From assembly GCA_965276675.1 (NCBI GenBank), contig OZ255624.1, forward strand, positions 1,798,001 through 1,862,000: 64,000 nucleotides of DNA, written 5' to 3'. Each line of letters begins with the position of its first letter. Position 1 is the stretch's first letter. The notes under the pieces were generated by a model that saw nothing but the letters and a program-made list of their open reading frames with translations, was not told where the DNA came from and did no database searches. Source of the stretch: G965276675 sp965276675 (GTDB taxonomy: Bacteria; Acidobacteriota; Terriglobia; Terriglobales; Acidobacteriaceae). The translations under genes were made by a program, and so were the position numbers. Shown piece after piece: positions 8,371 to 15,739 of this stretch.

Positions 8371-9915
8371 ATGTCCAACGCGCAGACGTCGAGCCCTCAA
8401 CCGGCCCGCCACAGGCACCGAAGCCGTTTAGCCCTGGGCAAATCTTGGCTGCTCGCTCTGGCTGCGGCCAGCGGCTTGCTTAGCGTCCCAGCGCGCGCCC
8501 GTGCCGATGTCGGCCTCTTCCTCAACGAACCCACAGGGCTAGGCGCCTCCCGCTACACCAGCGCCGGACACTCCGCCGTGTACCTTTCGGACATCTGCCC
8601 GGCCTCCCCGGTCAAGCTCCGCATGTGCGCTCCCGGAGAACAGGGCTCCGTTCTCTCTACCTATATCGATCTCAAGGAAGACAGCCCCTACGAGTGGAAC
8701 ATCATTCCATTGAGTGTCTATCTCTACGGGCAGAAGGACCCGGCCGCCCAACCGCTCTACGCCTCTGAGCCGATGAAGAAGGCCCTCGAAGCGCGCTTCG
8801 CGATGGGGTATCTCGGCTCGGTCTGCTCCACGGCCGCCTGCCAGAATGACCCGCATGCCCGCTGGCGCGACCTGGTCGCCTCCACCTTCGTTCGCGACAG
8901 CTACCTCTTCGCTGTCAGTACCACTCGCGAGCAGGATGGGAAGCTCGTCGATGACTACAACGCAATGCCCAATGTCAATCACTTCAATGGATTCACCAAC
9001 AACTGCGCCGACTTCGCCAAGCGCGTCATCAACACCTACTTTCCCGGCGCCGCCCGCCCCGACTATCTAAACGACTTCGGCATGACCAGCCCCAAAGCCA
9101 TTGCCCGCTCCTTCACTCACTACGCCGAGCGTCATCCGGAGCTGGGCCTCTACGTTGTCCGCTACACCCAGCAGCCGGGCACCCTGCGCCGCAGCGGCAC
9201 CTGCCGCAATGGTCTGGAGGTCGGCTTTCACATGAAGAAGTGGCTGATCCCGATCACCTACATCAGTTATCACGTCACCGGCGCCCTCATGCTCGAATAC
9301 GTCCTGACCGCCCGCTTCAACCCCAAGACCGAGCTGGCTCAGCATCCCTCGGCAGAGGTTACGGAGCTCAGCTACGCCCTTCGCGCCGCCAGGCGCGAGG
9401 GATTCCCGGACCAGGCGGCACTCCTTCAGGCGCAGATTCAGACCGATCGCGCGGCGCTGCTGGGCTCGGAAAAAAGCTGGGCCGCCTACAGGGAACGTTT
9501 CGCCGCCATCGTGCAGGATGCTGCCGCCTCGGGCGTCATCCGCACGCCCCAAGAGCTGCCCCAGCTGCTCTCCGAGCTCAATCGCGACACCACTCCCCGC
9601 ATCGACCCCGACGGCAGCGCCTGGCTTGAGGTGAGCCATGGCCCGGACTCCCGTATCGAACGCCGTTCGGTCGGCATCACCCGCGCCACCGTTCTCCAGC
9701 CCGGCTCGGACCCGCAACTGGCCTATCGGCTCATGCTCGGCAGGGTGAATTTTGTGCTCCACGCCTCCTCCGGCCATCGCGAATCGATGAGCGACTTCGC
9801 GGAGGACTGGAGCATTCTAGAAAAGCTGCATGACGCGCAGCTGCATGATGCTGGTCGCCTGGGCAAAAACTCGGTCGCCACCTCCCGCCCGGCGGCAAAT
9901 CCGGTGGGGAACTAA
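8371..9915 (+). CDS. secreted permuted papain-like (NlpC/P60-type fold) protein of unknown function
   Basis: About 514 residues from the ATG at 8371. Earlier in-frame starts (TTG 8281, ATG 8287, ATG 8317) would add up to 30 residues, but 8371 places a signal peptide properly: a basic stretch, then KSWLLALAAASGLL and a likely cut after PARARA. The mature part begins DVGLFLNEPTG, with SAGHSAVYLS (His67) and later NGFTNNCADFAKR (Cys212). His before Cys is the order of circularly permuted papain-like hydrolases such as the LRAT/DUF4105-like group. A hydrophobic helix lies near IPITYISYHVTGALMLEYVL. The last 200 residues show no motif I know. Peptidase, acyltransferase or amidase activity would be a guess. 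Confidence 0.7.
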   Translation: MSNAQTSSPQPARHRHRSRLALGKSWLLALAAASGLLSVPARARADVGLFLNEPTGLGASRYTSAGHSAVYLSDICPASPVKLRMCAPGEQGSVLSTYIDLKEDSPYEWNIIPLSVYLYGQKDPAAQPLYASEPMKKALEARFAMGYLGSVCSTAACQNDPHARWRDLVASTFVRDSYLFAVSTTREQDGKLVDDYNAMPNVNHFNGFTNNCADFAKRVINTYFPGAARPDYLNDFGMTSPKAIARSFTHYAERHPELGLYVVRYTQQPGTLRRSGTCRNGLEVGFHMKKWLIPITYISYHVTGALMLEYVLTARFNPKTELAQHPSAEVTELSYALRAARREGFPDQAALLQAQIQTDRAALLGSEKSWAAYRERFAAIVQDAAASGVIRTPQELPQLLSELNRDTTPRIDPDGSAWLEVSHGPDSRIERRSVGITRATVLQPGSDPQLAYRLMLGRVNFVLHASSGHRESMSDFAEDWSILEKLHDAQLHDAGRLGKNSVATSRPAANPVGN

Positions 9916-9941
9916 GGTTTTGCCGGATCAATCCCGGCCCC

Positions 9942-9970
9942 TTGACCCAGCCCCGGCCTCGGCGTTAAGT
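9942..9970 (+). promoter_or_regulatory. putative sigma-70-type promoter ahead of the candidate RNA
   Basis: TTGACC at 9942-9947 and TTAAGT at 9965-9970 with a 17-base spacer. The -35 box is good and the -10 box mediocre. It would start transcripts near 9977, just before the AAAGGAGG at 9985-9992 and the structured region. Confidence 0.35.
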
Positions 9971-9976
9971 TGAAAT

Positions 9977-10236
9977 TACACGGGAAAGGAGGATGATCCA
10001 ACGCATGAATATTTCAGATGGTAGTTGTTGCACTACAACACGTGAGGTGACTGAGGCTTAGGGCGTCCACGCTCTAGACCTGGCGAAACCGCACCACCAC
10101 TCGCCGAGGCCCACTTCTTACCTCGACTGCTCGATTGGGAAGCAGAACAGGGAATCGAGAAGCGTGGACGCCTCAGGTCAACCTCAACAGTCCACCGGTG
10201 ATCAGGGCCCGCTGCCAGCGTATGACGCGGGCCCTT
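9977..10236 (+). ncRNA. candidate structured RNA with long closing helix, multi-hairpin core and 3' terminator-like stem
   Basis: This fills most of a 540-base stretch with no convincing protein gene. A helix pairs 10044-10056 (GAGGTGACTGAGG) with 10171-10185, needing only two single-base bulges. A second helix pairs 10063-10073 with 10161-10171 (GCGTCCACGCT with AGCGTGGACGC). Together they close a core with three hairpins: GGCGA/TCGCC at 10082-10105, CGAGG/CCTCG at 10105-10125, and CTCGATT/AATCGAG at 10130-10159. A GC-rich stem follows at 10205-10234. At the 5' end AAAGGAGG (9985-9992) precedes ATGs at 9993 and 10005 that open an 18-22 codon frame ending in TAG at 10059-10061, exactly in the bulge between the two closing helices. 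It could be a trans-acting RNA or a peptide-coupled leader. I do not recognise it as RNase P, tmRNA, SRP or 6S RNA. Confidence 0.45.
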
Positions 10237-10240
10237 CACT
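10205..10240 (+). terminator. terminator-like GC-rich hairpin
   Basis: GGGCCCGC at 10205-10212 pairs perfectly with GCGGGCCC at 10227-10234 over a 14-base loop, followed by ttcacttt. The T-tract is weak, so termination efficiency is uncertain. Confidence 0.45.
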
Positions 10241-10242
10241 TT

Positions 10243-10274
10243 GGGACTCGCCGTCCAGGCAAACGCGCCTTCGG
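10243..10274. repeat. dispersed 32-base repeat, copy A
   Basis: gggactcgccgtccaggcaa continuing to 10274 matches 57861-57892 at 27 of 32 positions. Both copies are intergenic. Between this repeat and the next gene (10275-10455) I see no further feature. Confidence 0.6.
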
Positions 10275-10455
10275 CGCCTTCCCATCTCCGCACTTCTCAA
10301 GTTGTTTTCGTACCTTGCGTACTTTGCGGTGAATCGAAGACCAGCGAAGTAACCGTGTTCGACCCCCTCGCGCCTTGCATTCGTATGAATAATTCCGCCT
10401 TTCTTTTTGACAGAAATTCCCCTCCAGCCATAAAACATTGTGAGAACGTGTAGTT

Positions 10456-10902
10456 TTGGAGTCATGTATTCCGGTCGCGCAAAGAGTCCGAGATCTTGCG
10501 GAACGGCTGGTGGTCATTGAGACCGTCGCGGGCGAAGTGCGGCCCGAAGCGGTGCCTCCTGACTTCCGTGTCTGCGCGAAACTGCGCCACCCGCTTTCGT
10601 CCTTAGCGGGCAAAGCCGGCTTCGACGCTTTGCTCTCGCGTGCTCTCACCTTGGCAAAAGCGGAATTTCCACAACTGGCCCCAACAAGAGTGGGCGCTGA
10701 CGGCTGCGTCGAAGGATTGACGCAGGTCCAGCCGCCACTGGGCACGCGAGAGGCTGCTCAGGCCGAGATTGCTCTGATCGCCCACATGATGGCGCTGCTC
10801 TGCACGTTCCTGGGTGAAGCTTTGGCGCTTCGCTTAATCCAGAATGTATGGCCCGATGCCTCCCTGAACGACAGTGATTATGGGAAGGAGACGACAGTTT
10901 GA
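10456..10902 (+). CDS. conserved small protein encoded with KaiC-like ATPase
   Basis: 148 residues from a TTG at 10456; no ATG or GTG gives a better start. Its stop overlaps the TTG start of the KaiC-like gene by four bases (ttga at 10899-10902), so the two are very likely translationally coupled. The protein is helical, with VCAKLRHPLSSLAGKAGFDALLSRALTLAK in two pieces and a C-terminal hydrophobic helix AHMMALLCTFLGEALALRLI. It has no signal peptide and no motif that I can name. Context points to a partner or regulator in the KaiC/histidine-kinase unit. Function unknown. Confidence 0.7.
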   Translation: MESCIPVAQRVRDLAERLVVIETVAGEVRPEAVPPDFRVCAKLRHPLSSLAGKAGFDALLSRALTLAKAEFPQLAPTRVGADGCVEGLTQVQPPLGTREAAQAEIALIAHMMALLCTFLGEALALRLIQNVWPDASLNDSDYGKETTV

Positions 10903-12416
10903 ACTATCCAGATAAGGTGAAAATAGACCAGTTACCAACCGGGGTTCCGGGACTCGACGAGATATTGGGAGGAGGAATTCCAGAGTTTTCTTTCAATATC
11001 ATCGCGGGTGCTCCAGGCTCCGGGAAGACCACTCTGGCCCATCAATTTCTGTTCGCGAACGCGACTCCCGAACGGCCTGCGCTTTACTTCACCGTGCTGG
11101 GAGAGCCCGCAATCAAGATGCTGCGATACCAGCAGCAGTATGACTTTTTCGATCAGTCCAAGCTGGGCAACTGCATCCGCTTTATCAACCTGGGCGACAT
11201 CGTGCTGGAGCAGACTCTGGATGCAGTGCTCGCGGCCATCGTCAAAGAGGTTGAGGCGGCGAACCCGGGCGTCGTGATCGTAGATTCCTTCCGCACCGTC
11301 GCACGCAAGGCGGAAGACGGATCAAGCGATGTGGAATTACAAGCCTTCGTGCAGCGCCTTGCACTCTATCTGACCAGTTGGGAGGTGACGAGCTTTCTGG
11401 TCGGGGAGTACACCGAGTTCGAAGTCCGCGATAATCCCGTGTTCACTATCGCGGACGGCCTCATCTGGCTCTCTCAAGTCGTGGAGCGGAACTCGATCAC
11501 CCGCAAGCTGCAGGTTGTGAAGCTGCGGGGACAGGGGTCCGTACCAGGCTTGCATACCTTCCGGATAACCCACGCCGGCATACAAGCATTCTCCAGAACC
11601 TCCGGCCTGACAGGGCGGAAGGTGAAGACCGCAGCCTCGCGGCGGCTTTCGACTGGAGTTCCGGAGCTGGACCGAATGCTCGAGGGAGGCGTTCCAGAGG
11701 GCGATAGCCTGCTAGTAGCCGGCCCCTCCGGAAGCGGAAAGTCGGTGTTGGCCACCCAATTCATCGCCGAAGGTTTGAGGAGGGGTGAGCCGGGCATTAT
11801 CGCGATCTTCGAGGAGCGTCCAGATTACTATGTGGGCCGCGCCGCCAGCTTCGGGATGGATCTTGAAGCAGCTCGGGAGAACGGCACGCTCAACGTAATC
11901 TATCTTCGTCCCCTCGATCTTTCCGTGGACGAGGCGTTGCAGGAGATCCTCGATGCCGTTCACAAGATCGGCGCGAAACGCCTGGTGATCGACTCTTTAA
12001 CGGGCTTCGAGATGGCGCTTGCACCCGGCTTCCGCACCGATTTTCGTGAGTCGCTTTATCGGATGATCGCTGCCCTGACAGGAACTGGCGTGACGGTCCT
12101 GAGTACGGTCGAGATAGAGGAGTCGTTTACCTCTTTAGCCTTCAGTACCTTCTCGATCTCGTTCCTCACCGACGACCTGATCCGGCTTCGCTATGTTGAG
12201 ATCGAAGGCGAACTCCGCAAGATCATGATCATCATCAAGATGCGCGGTGGCAATCACAGCAAAGCGATCCGGGAGTACGAGATCACCTCCGAGGGTGTGG
12301 TCATCGTCGGTCCGATCCTCAAGAACTACAGGGGCCTTATCACCGGTGTTCCAGAACGGCTAAACTCATCCGGAACCAGCGAGCGGCCCTCAGATAGACA
12401 AGAGATCGCAAAATAA
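10899..12416 (+). CDS. KaiC-like double RecA-domain ATPase
   Basis: 505 residues with two RecA/KaiC domains. Domain 1: GVPGLDEILGGGIPE, Walker A GAPGSGKTT at 37-45, Walker B VVIVDSFRT near 125-133. Domain 2: GVPELDRMLEGGVPEG, Walker A GPSGSGKS at 275-282, Walker B RLVIDSLTG. The paired catalytic glutamates of KaiC are present in domain 2 (FEE, 305-306) but domain 1 has LGE with one Glu at 69. Near the C-terminus KMRGGNHSKAIREYEI matches the KaiC tail before the KaiA-binding segment. Upstream of it, FSTFSISFLTDD holds Ser/Thr residues in the place of the autophosphorylation site. Such non-clock KaiC proteins usually work with histidine kinases, and one follows directly. No kaiA or kaiB is visible. 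Start codon is TTG, overlapping the upstream stop. Confidence 0.9.
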   Translation: MNYPDKVKIDQLPTGVPGLDEILGGGIPEFSFNIIAGAPGSGKTTLAHQFLFANATPERPALYFTVLGEPAIKMLRYQQQYDFFDQSKLGNCIRFINLGDIVLEQTLDAVLAAIVKEVEAANPGVVIVDSFRTVARKAEDGSSDVELQAFVQRLALYLTSWEVTSFLVGEYTEFEVRDNPVFTIADGLIWLSQVVERNSITRKLQVVKLRGQGSVPGLHTFRITHAGIQAFSRTSGLTGRKVKTAASRRLSTGVPELDRMLEGGVPEGDSLLVAGPSGSGKSVLATQFIAEGLRRGEPGIIAIFEERPDYYVGRAASFGMDLEAARENGTLNVIYLRPLDLSVDEALQEILDAVHKIGAKRLVIDSLTGFEMALAPGFRTDFRESLYRMIAALTGTGVTVLSTVEIEESFTSLAFSTFSISFLTDDLIRLRYVEIEGELRKIMIIIKMRGGNHSKAIREYEITSEGVVIVGPILKNYRGLITGVPERLNSSGTSERPSDRQEIAK

Positions 12417-12437
12417 GAGTTCTCTGTGAGGCGAGCG

Positions 12438-14024
12438 ATGTCGGCTAACACCACTAGATCGATTTCGAACCTGCCGGATCTCTGCCACGCACTCACGCAC
12501 TCCTCGCCCTTTCCCATGGCGATGGTGGAAGGCGTCGATCAGGTCTTACGCCACGTCAACCCTGCGTTTTGCCGCCTGGTCGGAGAGGCAGAGGGAACCC
12601 TGCTCGGCACGTCCATTGCTGCATGCCTGCCCCACTCTGACGGTTGCTTGTCGATTCTGGCGCGCGTGAATCGCACAGGTGAGCCGGAGAGTCACACGGA
12701 GCAGAGGACCGCTGAACGGCAACTAGTCTGGTCCTACTCTGTATGGCCGGTTCTACCTGAAGGCGAACGGCCACTCGGCGCCATGATTCTGATCACTGAG
12801 ACCTCTGAGTTTCACCAGCAGGCGACTGCTATGAATCAGGCACTCATGGTCTCCGCTGTGCGCCAGCATGAGCTTGCCGAGGCCGCGGACATCCTGGCTG
12901 TTCAGATGAGCAATGAAATCGCGGAGCGAAAAAGGAGTGAACAAGAACTGGGGGCCAGCGAATCGCGGCTCAGTCTGGCGCTCGAATCTGCCAAAGCGAG
13001 CACCTGGGAATGGGACGTCGAGATGAACAGCTTGCGATGGTCCGATGCGATACGAGCGCTTCCTGGCTTCAAGAAGAACAGTCGCGAGGCCTCGTATGAA
13101 GCTTGGCGTGCGAGTGTTTATCCGGAGGATCGCGCAGCGGTGGACAGCGCGAGAGATCAGGCAGCAAATTGTTCCCCCCGGATAAATGTAGAGTTCCGCG
13201 TTCAGGATGGTGATGGCTCCATCTGCTGGATGTTGATTCGTGGGCGCCTGGGCCGGGTTGAGGGTGGCCGTGCGATGACCTATTCCGGCATCATTCTCGA
13301 CATCACGGAACGGAAGCACGGCGAACAAGCGCTTCTCCGCAGTGAAAAACTGAATGGAGTGGGCCGCATGGCAGCCACTCTTGCGCACGAGATCAACAAT
13401 CCACTGGATGCCGTAATGAACGCGGTCTATCTCGCGAAACTCACTCCTGGAGTCCCGGAGCCTGCGCACCACTTTCTCGACATTGCAGACGAGGAGCTAC
13501 GGCGCGTTGCTCACATGGCCAGGCAGTCGCTGGGATTCTATCGCGAGTCTATCTCGCCTACCACCTTTTCCGTCGACACTCTGCTGGACTCGGCGCTCGG
13601 TCTCCTGAAGAACAGGATTAACGTGAGATCGATAACGATCGAGAGGCAAAGCGACGAAGATCTGAACATCACGGGCGTCTTCGGGGAGCTGCGCCAGGTC
13701 TTCGTGAACCTCATCTCCAATAGCCTGGATGTGCTCGATAAGAACGGAACCATCAAGCTGCGGACATCCTTGTCTACCTCTCTTCGCGACGGAAGACAAC
13801 GGGTCAGGATCACCGTCGCCGACAACGGCAAAGGGATCGGCGTTCTTCAGCTAACGCGCGTCTTCGAACCCTTCTTCACCACTAAAGGCGAGTTGGGAAC
13901 GGGCTTAGGACTTTGGGTGACGAAACAGCTCGTCGAGAAGCATGGCGGCGCCATCCAGGTTCGCTCTTGTACTAAGAGTCCGCACGTTGGGACGGTGTTC
14001 TCGATCACCCTGCCTACTGATTGA
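12438..14024 (+). CDS. PAS-domain sensor histidine kinase
   Basis: About 528 residues from the ATG at 12438, which has gaggcg ten bases before it; an in-frame GTG lies at 12426. Order: PAS domain (about 15-125), a short coiled linker, second PAS domain (about 170-290, ending LDITERK), HisKA domain with RMAATLAHEINNP and phospho-acceptor His near 317, then HATPase_c with the N box ELRQVFVNLISNSLD, G1 VADNGKGIG and G2 GTGLGLWVTKQL. No membrane segment is seen, so it should be cytosolic. It starts 21 bases after the KaiC-like gene and is presumably its signalling output or input. No response regulator is next to it. Confidence 0.93.
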   Translation: MSANTTRSISNLPDLCHALTHSSPFPMAMVEGVDQVLRHVNPAFCRLVGEAEGTLLGTSIAACLPHSDGCLSILARVNRTGEPESHTEQRTAERQLVWSYSVWPVLPEGERPLGAMILITETSEFHQQATAMNQALMVSAVRQHELAEAADILAVQMSNEIAERKRSEQELGASESRLSLALESAKASTWEWDVEMNSLRWSDAIRALPGFKKNSREASYEAWRASVYPEDRAAVDSARDQAANCSPRINVEFRVQDGDGSICWMLIRGRLGRVEGGRAMTYSGIILDITERKHGEQALLRSEKLNGVGRMAATLAHEINNPLDAVMNAVYLAKLTPGVPEPAHHFLDIADEELRRVAHMARQSLGFYRESISPTTFSVDTLLDSALGLLKNRINVRSITIERQSDEDLNITGVFGELRQVFVNLISNSLDVLDKNGTIKLRTSLSTSLRDGRQRVRITVADNGKGIGVLQLTRVFEPFFTTKGELGTGLGLWVTKQLVEKHGGAIQVRSCTKSPHVGTVFSITLPTD

Positions 14025-14430
14025 GTCTCTCCCTCACTCAGTGACGATGCCGTTACTAATGTTTTCGCAATTCGTCTGTCCCGCCACCGGGCATAAATAA
14101 TAATTTTGCATCTCACTTTTGAACGATAAGGAAGTGAGCTGCAGGTATCGACCCGAAGGCCACTCCACCCACCTTTCTCCACAATTCTGCTGACGTTCCT
14201 TCTGACCCGGCGTGCACTGGGAAGCAATGGCGCGAACACCGGACCGGACTGCCGACACGCAGTTTCAGAGAATCACACGACATTAGTGTTTTGATTCCAC
14301 TCCGCTAACTACGCACGCGCCGCGATGCAGGATCTGACAAGAACTACCTCAAAGCACGATGGCGCCTTCAGCAGCTCGACATGACCCCTTCGAAGACCAC
14401 GTGACGCTTTGAAACAGGAGCAGTAGCCTA
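14025..14430. other. 406-base intergenic stretch, nothing convincing
   Basis: It holds several short open frames on both strands but none with a ribosome binding site or recognisable protein. I see no tRNA, strong hairpin terminator or repeat. Confidence 0.5.
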
Positions 14431-14595
14431 ATGACGACTGATCGCGTACCAACAAAGAAGACAATGACCGTCTGGTGCCTTTTGGTGCTCAGCTCGATCA
14501 TCTTGGTCGTACTCATATGTGTCATGATGTTTTCCGAGCCTGGACATGGAAACCCGATTTCCGGTTCTGAGAACCAGACCATCCAGTCCAAGTAG
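14431..14595 (+). CDS. 54-residue single-span membrane protein
   Basis: ATG at 14431 follows acaggagcag at a workable distance. The peptide starts MTTDRVPTKKTM, has one hydrophobic span of about 20 residues (CLLVLSSIILVVLICVMMF, about 16-34), and a short polar tail ending IQSK. Positive charges before the span suggest an inside N-terminus. It sits between the histidine kinase and the SYLF gene on the same strand. There is no family I can name; the call rests on the clean topology and start region. Confidence 0.45.
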   Translation: MTTDRVPTKKTMTVWCLLVLSSIILVVLICVMMFSEPGHGNPISGSENQTIQSK

Positions 14596-14721
14596 TCTGC
14601 TCTCCGGCCCTCGGAAGCTGATTCGATACGAGGGTGGAACAACCGCTCCGCCTGTTTACGGTTCCTATGTCCGTTGCCCAGAGTTGTACAAATCGATAAA
14701 TAGCGAAACTTATGGAGAGCC

Positions 14722-15426
14722 ATGAGATACACAAGTGTTGCGATGTGCGTTGCCCTCAGCCTCAGTGGTATAGCCACGACGGCTCAAGCCTCCGACACTA
14801 CCAAGCTCGACCATCGTATCGACGCTGCCCATGCAGTGCTTCATGAACTGATGGCGACTCCGGACAAAGGCATTCCGCTCGACATCGCCGCGAAGGCTAA
14901 ATGCGTGGCCGTCATTCCTGGGTTCAAGAAAGGCGCTTTCCTGGTAGGCGCGCAGTATGGCCAGGGTGTTGCCACATGCCGGACCGGAAAGGGATGGAGC
15001 GCCCCTGTCTTCATTCAAATGACCGGAGCGAGCTTCGGCCTGCAAGCCGGCGGCCAGTCGACGGATCTCGTGTTGGTCGGCATCAACCGCCGGAGCATGG
15101 ACGATCTGCTCAAGGATAAAGTCAAACTTGGCGGCGACATTGCGGCTGCCGCGGGTCCGGTCGGGCGCGATTCGCAAGCCGCGACAACGGAGCTCGCGAA
15201 TGCGGAGTTTCTCACCTACTCCCGCAGCAAGGGGCTGTTTGCAGGCATCGACCTCACCGGGGACGTGGTCAATCAAAACACCGCGGACACTGAGTCGTTT
15301 TATGGTAAGGACATTTCCTACCGCAAGGTCTTAAGCGGAGCAGTTCCGACACCCGCGTCAGCACAGCATTTCGTCAAGACTGTGAGCGAGTTGTTCCGCA
15401 GAGGCAAGCGCAGAGCGGCACAGTAA
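14722..15426 (+). CDS. SYLF-domain (Ysc84/DUF500) lipid-binding protein, exported
   Basis: 234 residues. A signal peptide (MRYTSVAMCVALSLSGIATTAQA) precedes a domain with AKCVAVIPGFKKGAFLVG, GWSAPVFIQMTGASFG and FLTYSRSKGLFAGIDL. These are the hallmark stretches of the SYLF domain, which binds phosphoinositides in eukaryotes and is common as a periplasmic or outer-membrane-associated protein in bacteria. The whole mature protein is this domain plus a basic tail. The start has ggagagcc upstream. It converges on the MCE operon on the other strand; the role in bacteria is not established. Confidence 0.85.
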   Translation: MRYTSVAMCVALSLSGIATTAQASDTTKLDHRIDAAHAVLHELMATPDKGIPLDIAAKAKCVAVIPGFKKGAFLVGAQYGQGVATCRTGKGWSAPVFIQMTGASFGLQAGGQSTDLVLVGINRRSMDDLLKDKVKLGGDIAAAAGPVGRDSQAATTELANAEFLTYSRSKGLFAGIDLTGDVVNQNTADTESFYGKDISYRKVLSGAVPTPASAQHFVKTVSELFRRGKRRAAQ

Positions 15427-15457
15427 TTTTGCTCACGTGACGGACGCGTACCCCCCC

Positions 15458-15739
15458 TTACCGGATCATCACGAGTGAGACGCCATCCCAAACCGTCTTG
15501 CCCACGCCTGGGGGCGGCACGTCGGCCATGGGCATCACAGCTACCGTGTTCGCCGGCAGATTAAACCGTCGTTCGAGGTAGCTTTGCACCGCGGAGGCGC
15601 GCCGCTTTGCTCCTAGGAACCGTTCGCTGGGCGAGCCCTGCGTTGCATATCCCTCCACGACGATCGGACTGTTCGGCAGGTATGGAACGAGAGCGCTCAT
15701 GGCGCCATCAATCTGCCGTTGACCTGCTTGCGTCAACAT
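15458..15739 (-). pseudogene. OmpA-like C-terminal domain separated from MCE protein by a frameshift
   Basis: This open frame (93 codons from the ATG at 15739) encodes IVVEGYATQGSPSERFLGAKRRASAVQSYL split over the usual OmpA/MotB peptidoglycan-binding core, and ends VWDGVSLVMIR. Read upstream in the same frame the DNA gives ELFSTGPDGKEMLTQAG, the natural continuation of the MCE protein, which ends SSERVWLSGA before its own frame goes wrong. So this is most likely the tail of the MCE gene cut off by a one-base deletion near 15772-15775. It could be translated separately, but it then has no export signal. Confidence 0.75.

Noticed and set aside
9993..10061. 18-22 residue peptide after AAAGGAGG as a stand-alone gene
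   Set aside because: The start region is good but the peptide (MIQRMNISDGSCC onward) is too short to judge as a protein; it is described with the RNA candidate instead.
10033..10293. 86-codon reverse-strand frame inside the RNA candidate region
   Set aside because: Low-complexity Arg/Ser-rich translation, crosses the strong helix and the repeat, no ribosome binding site seen.
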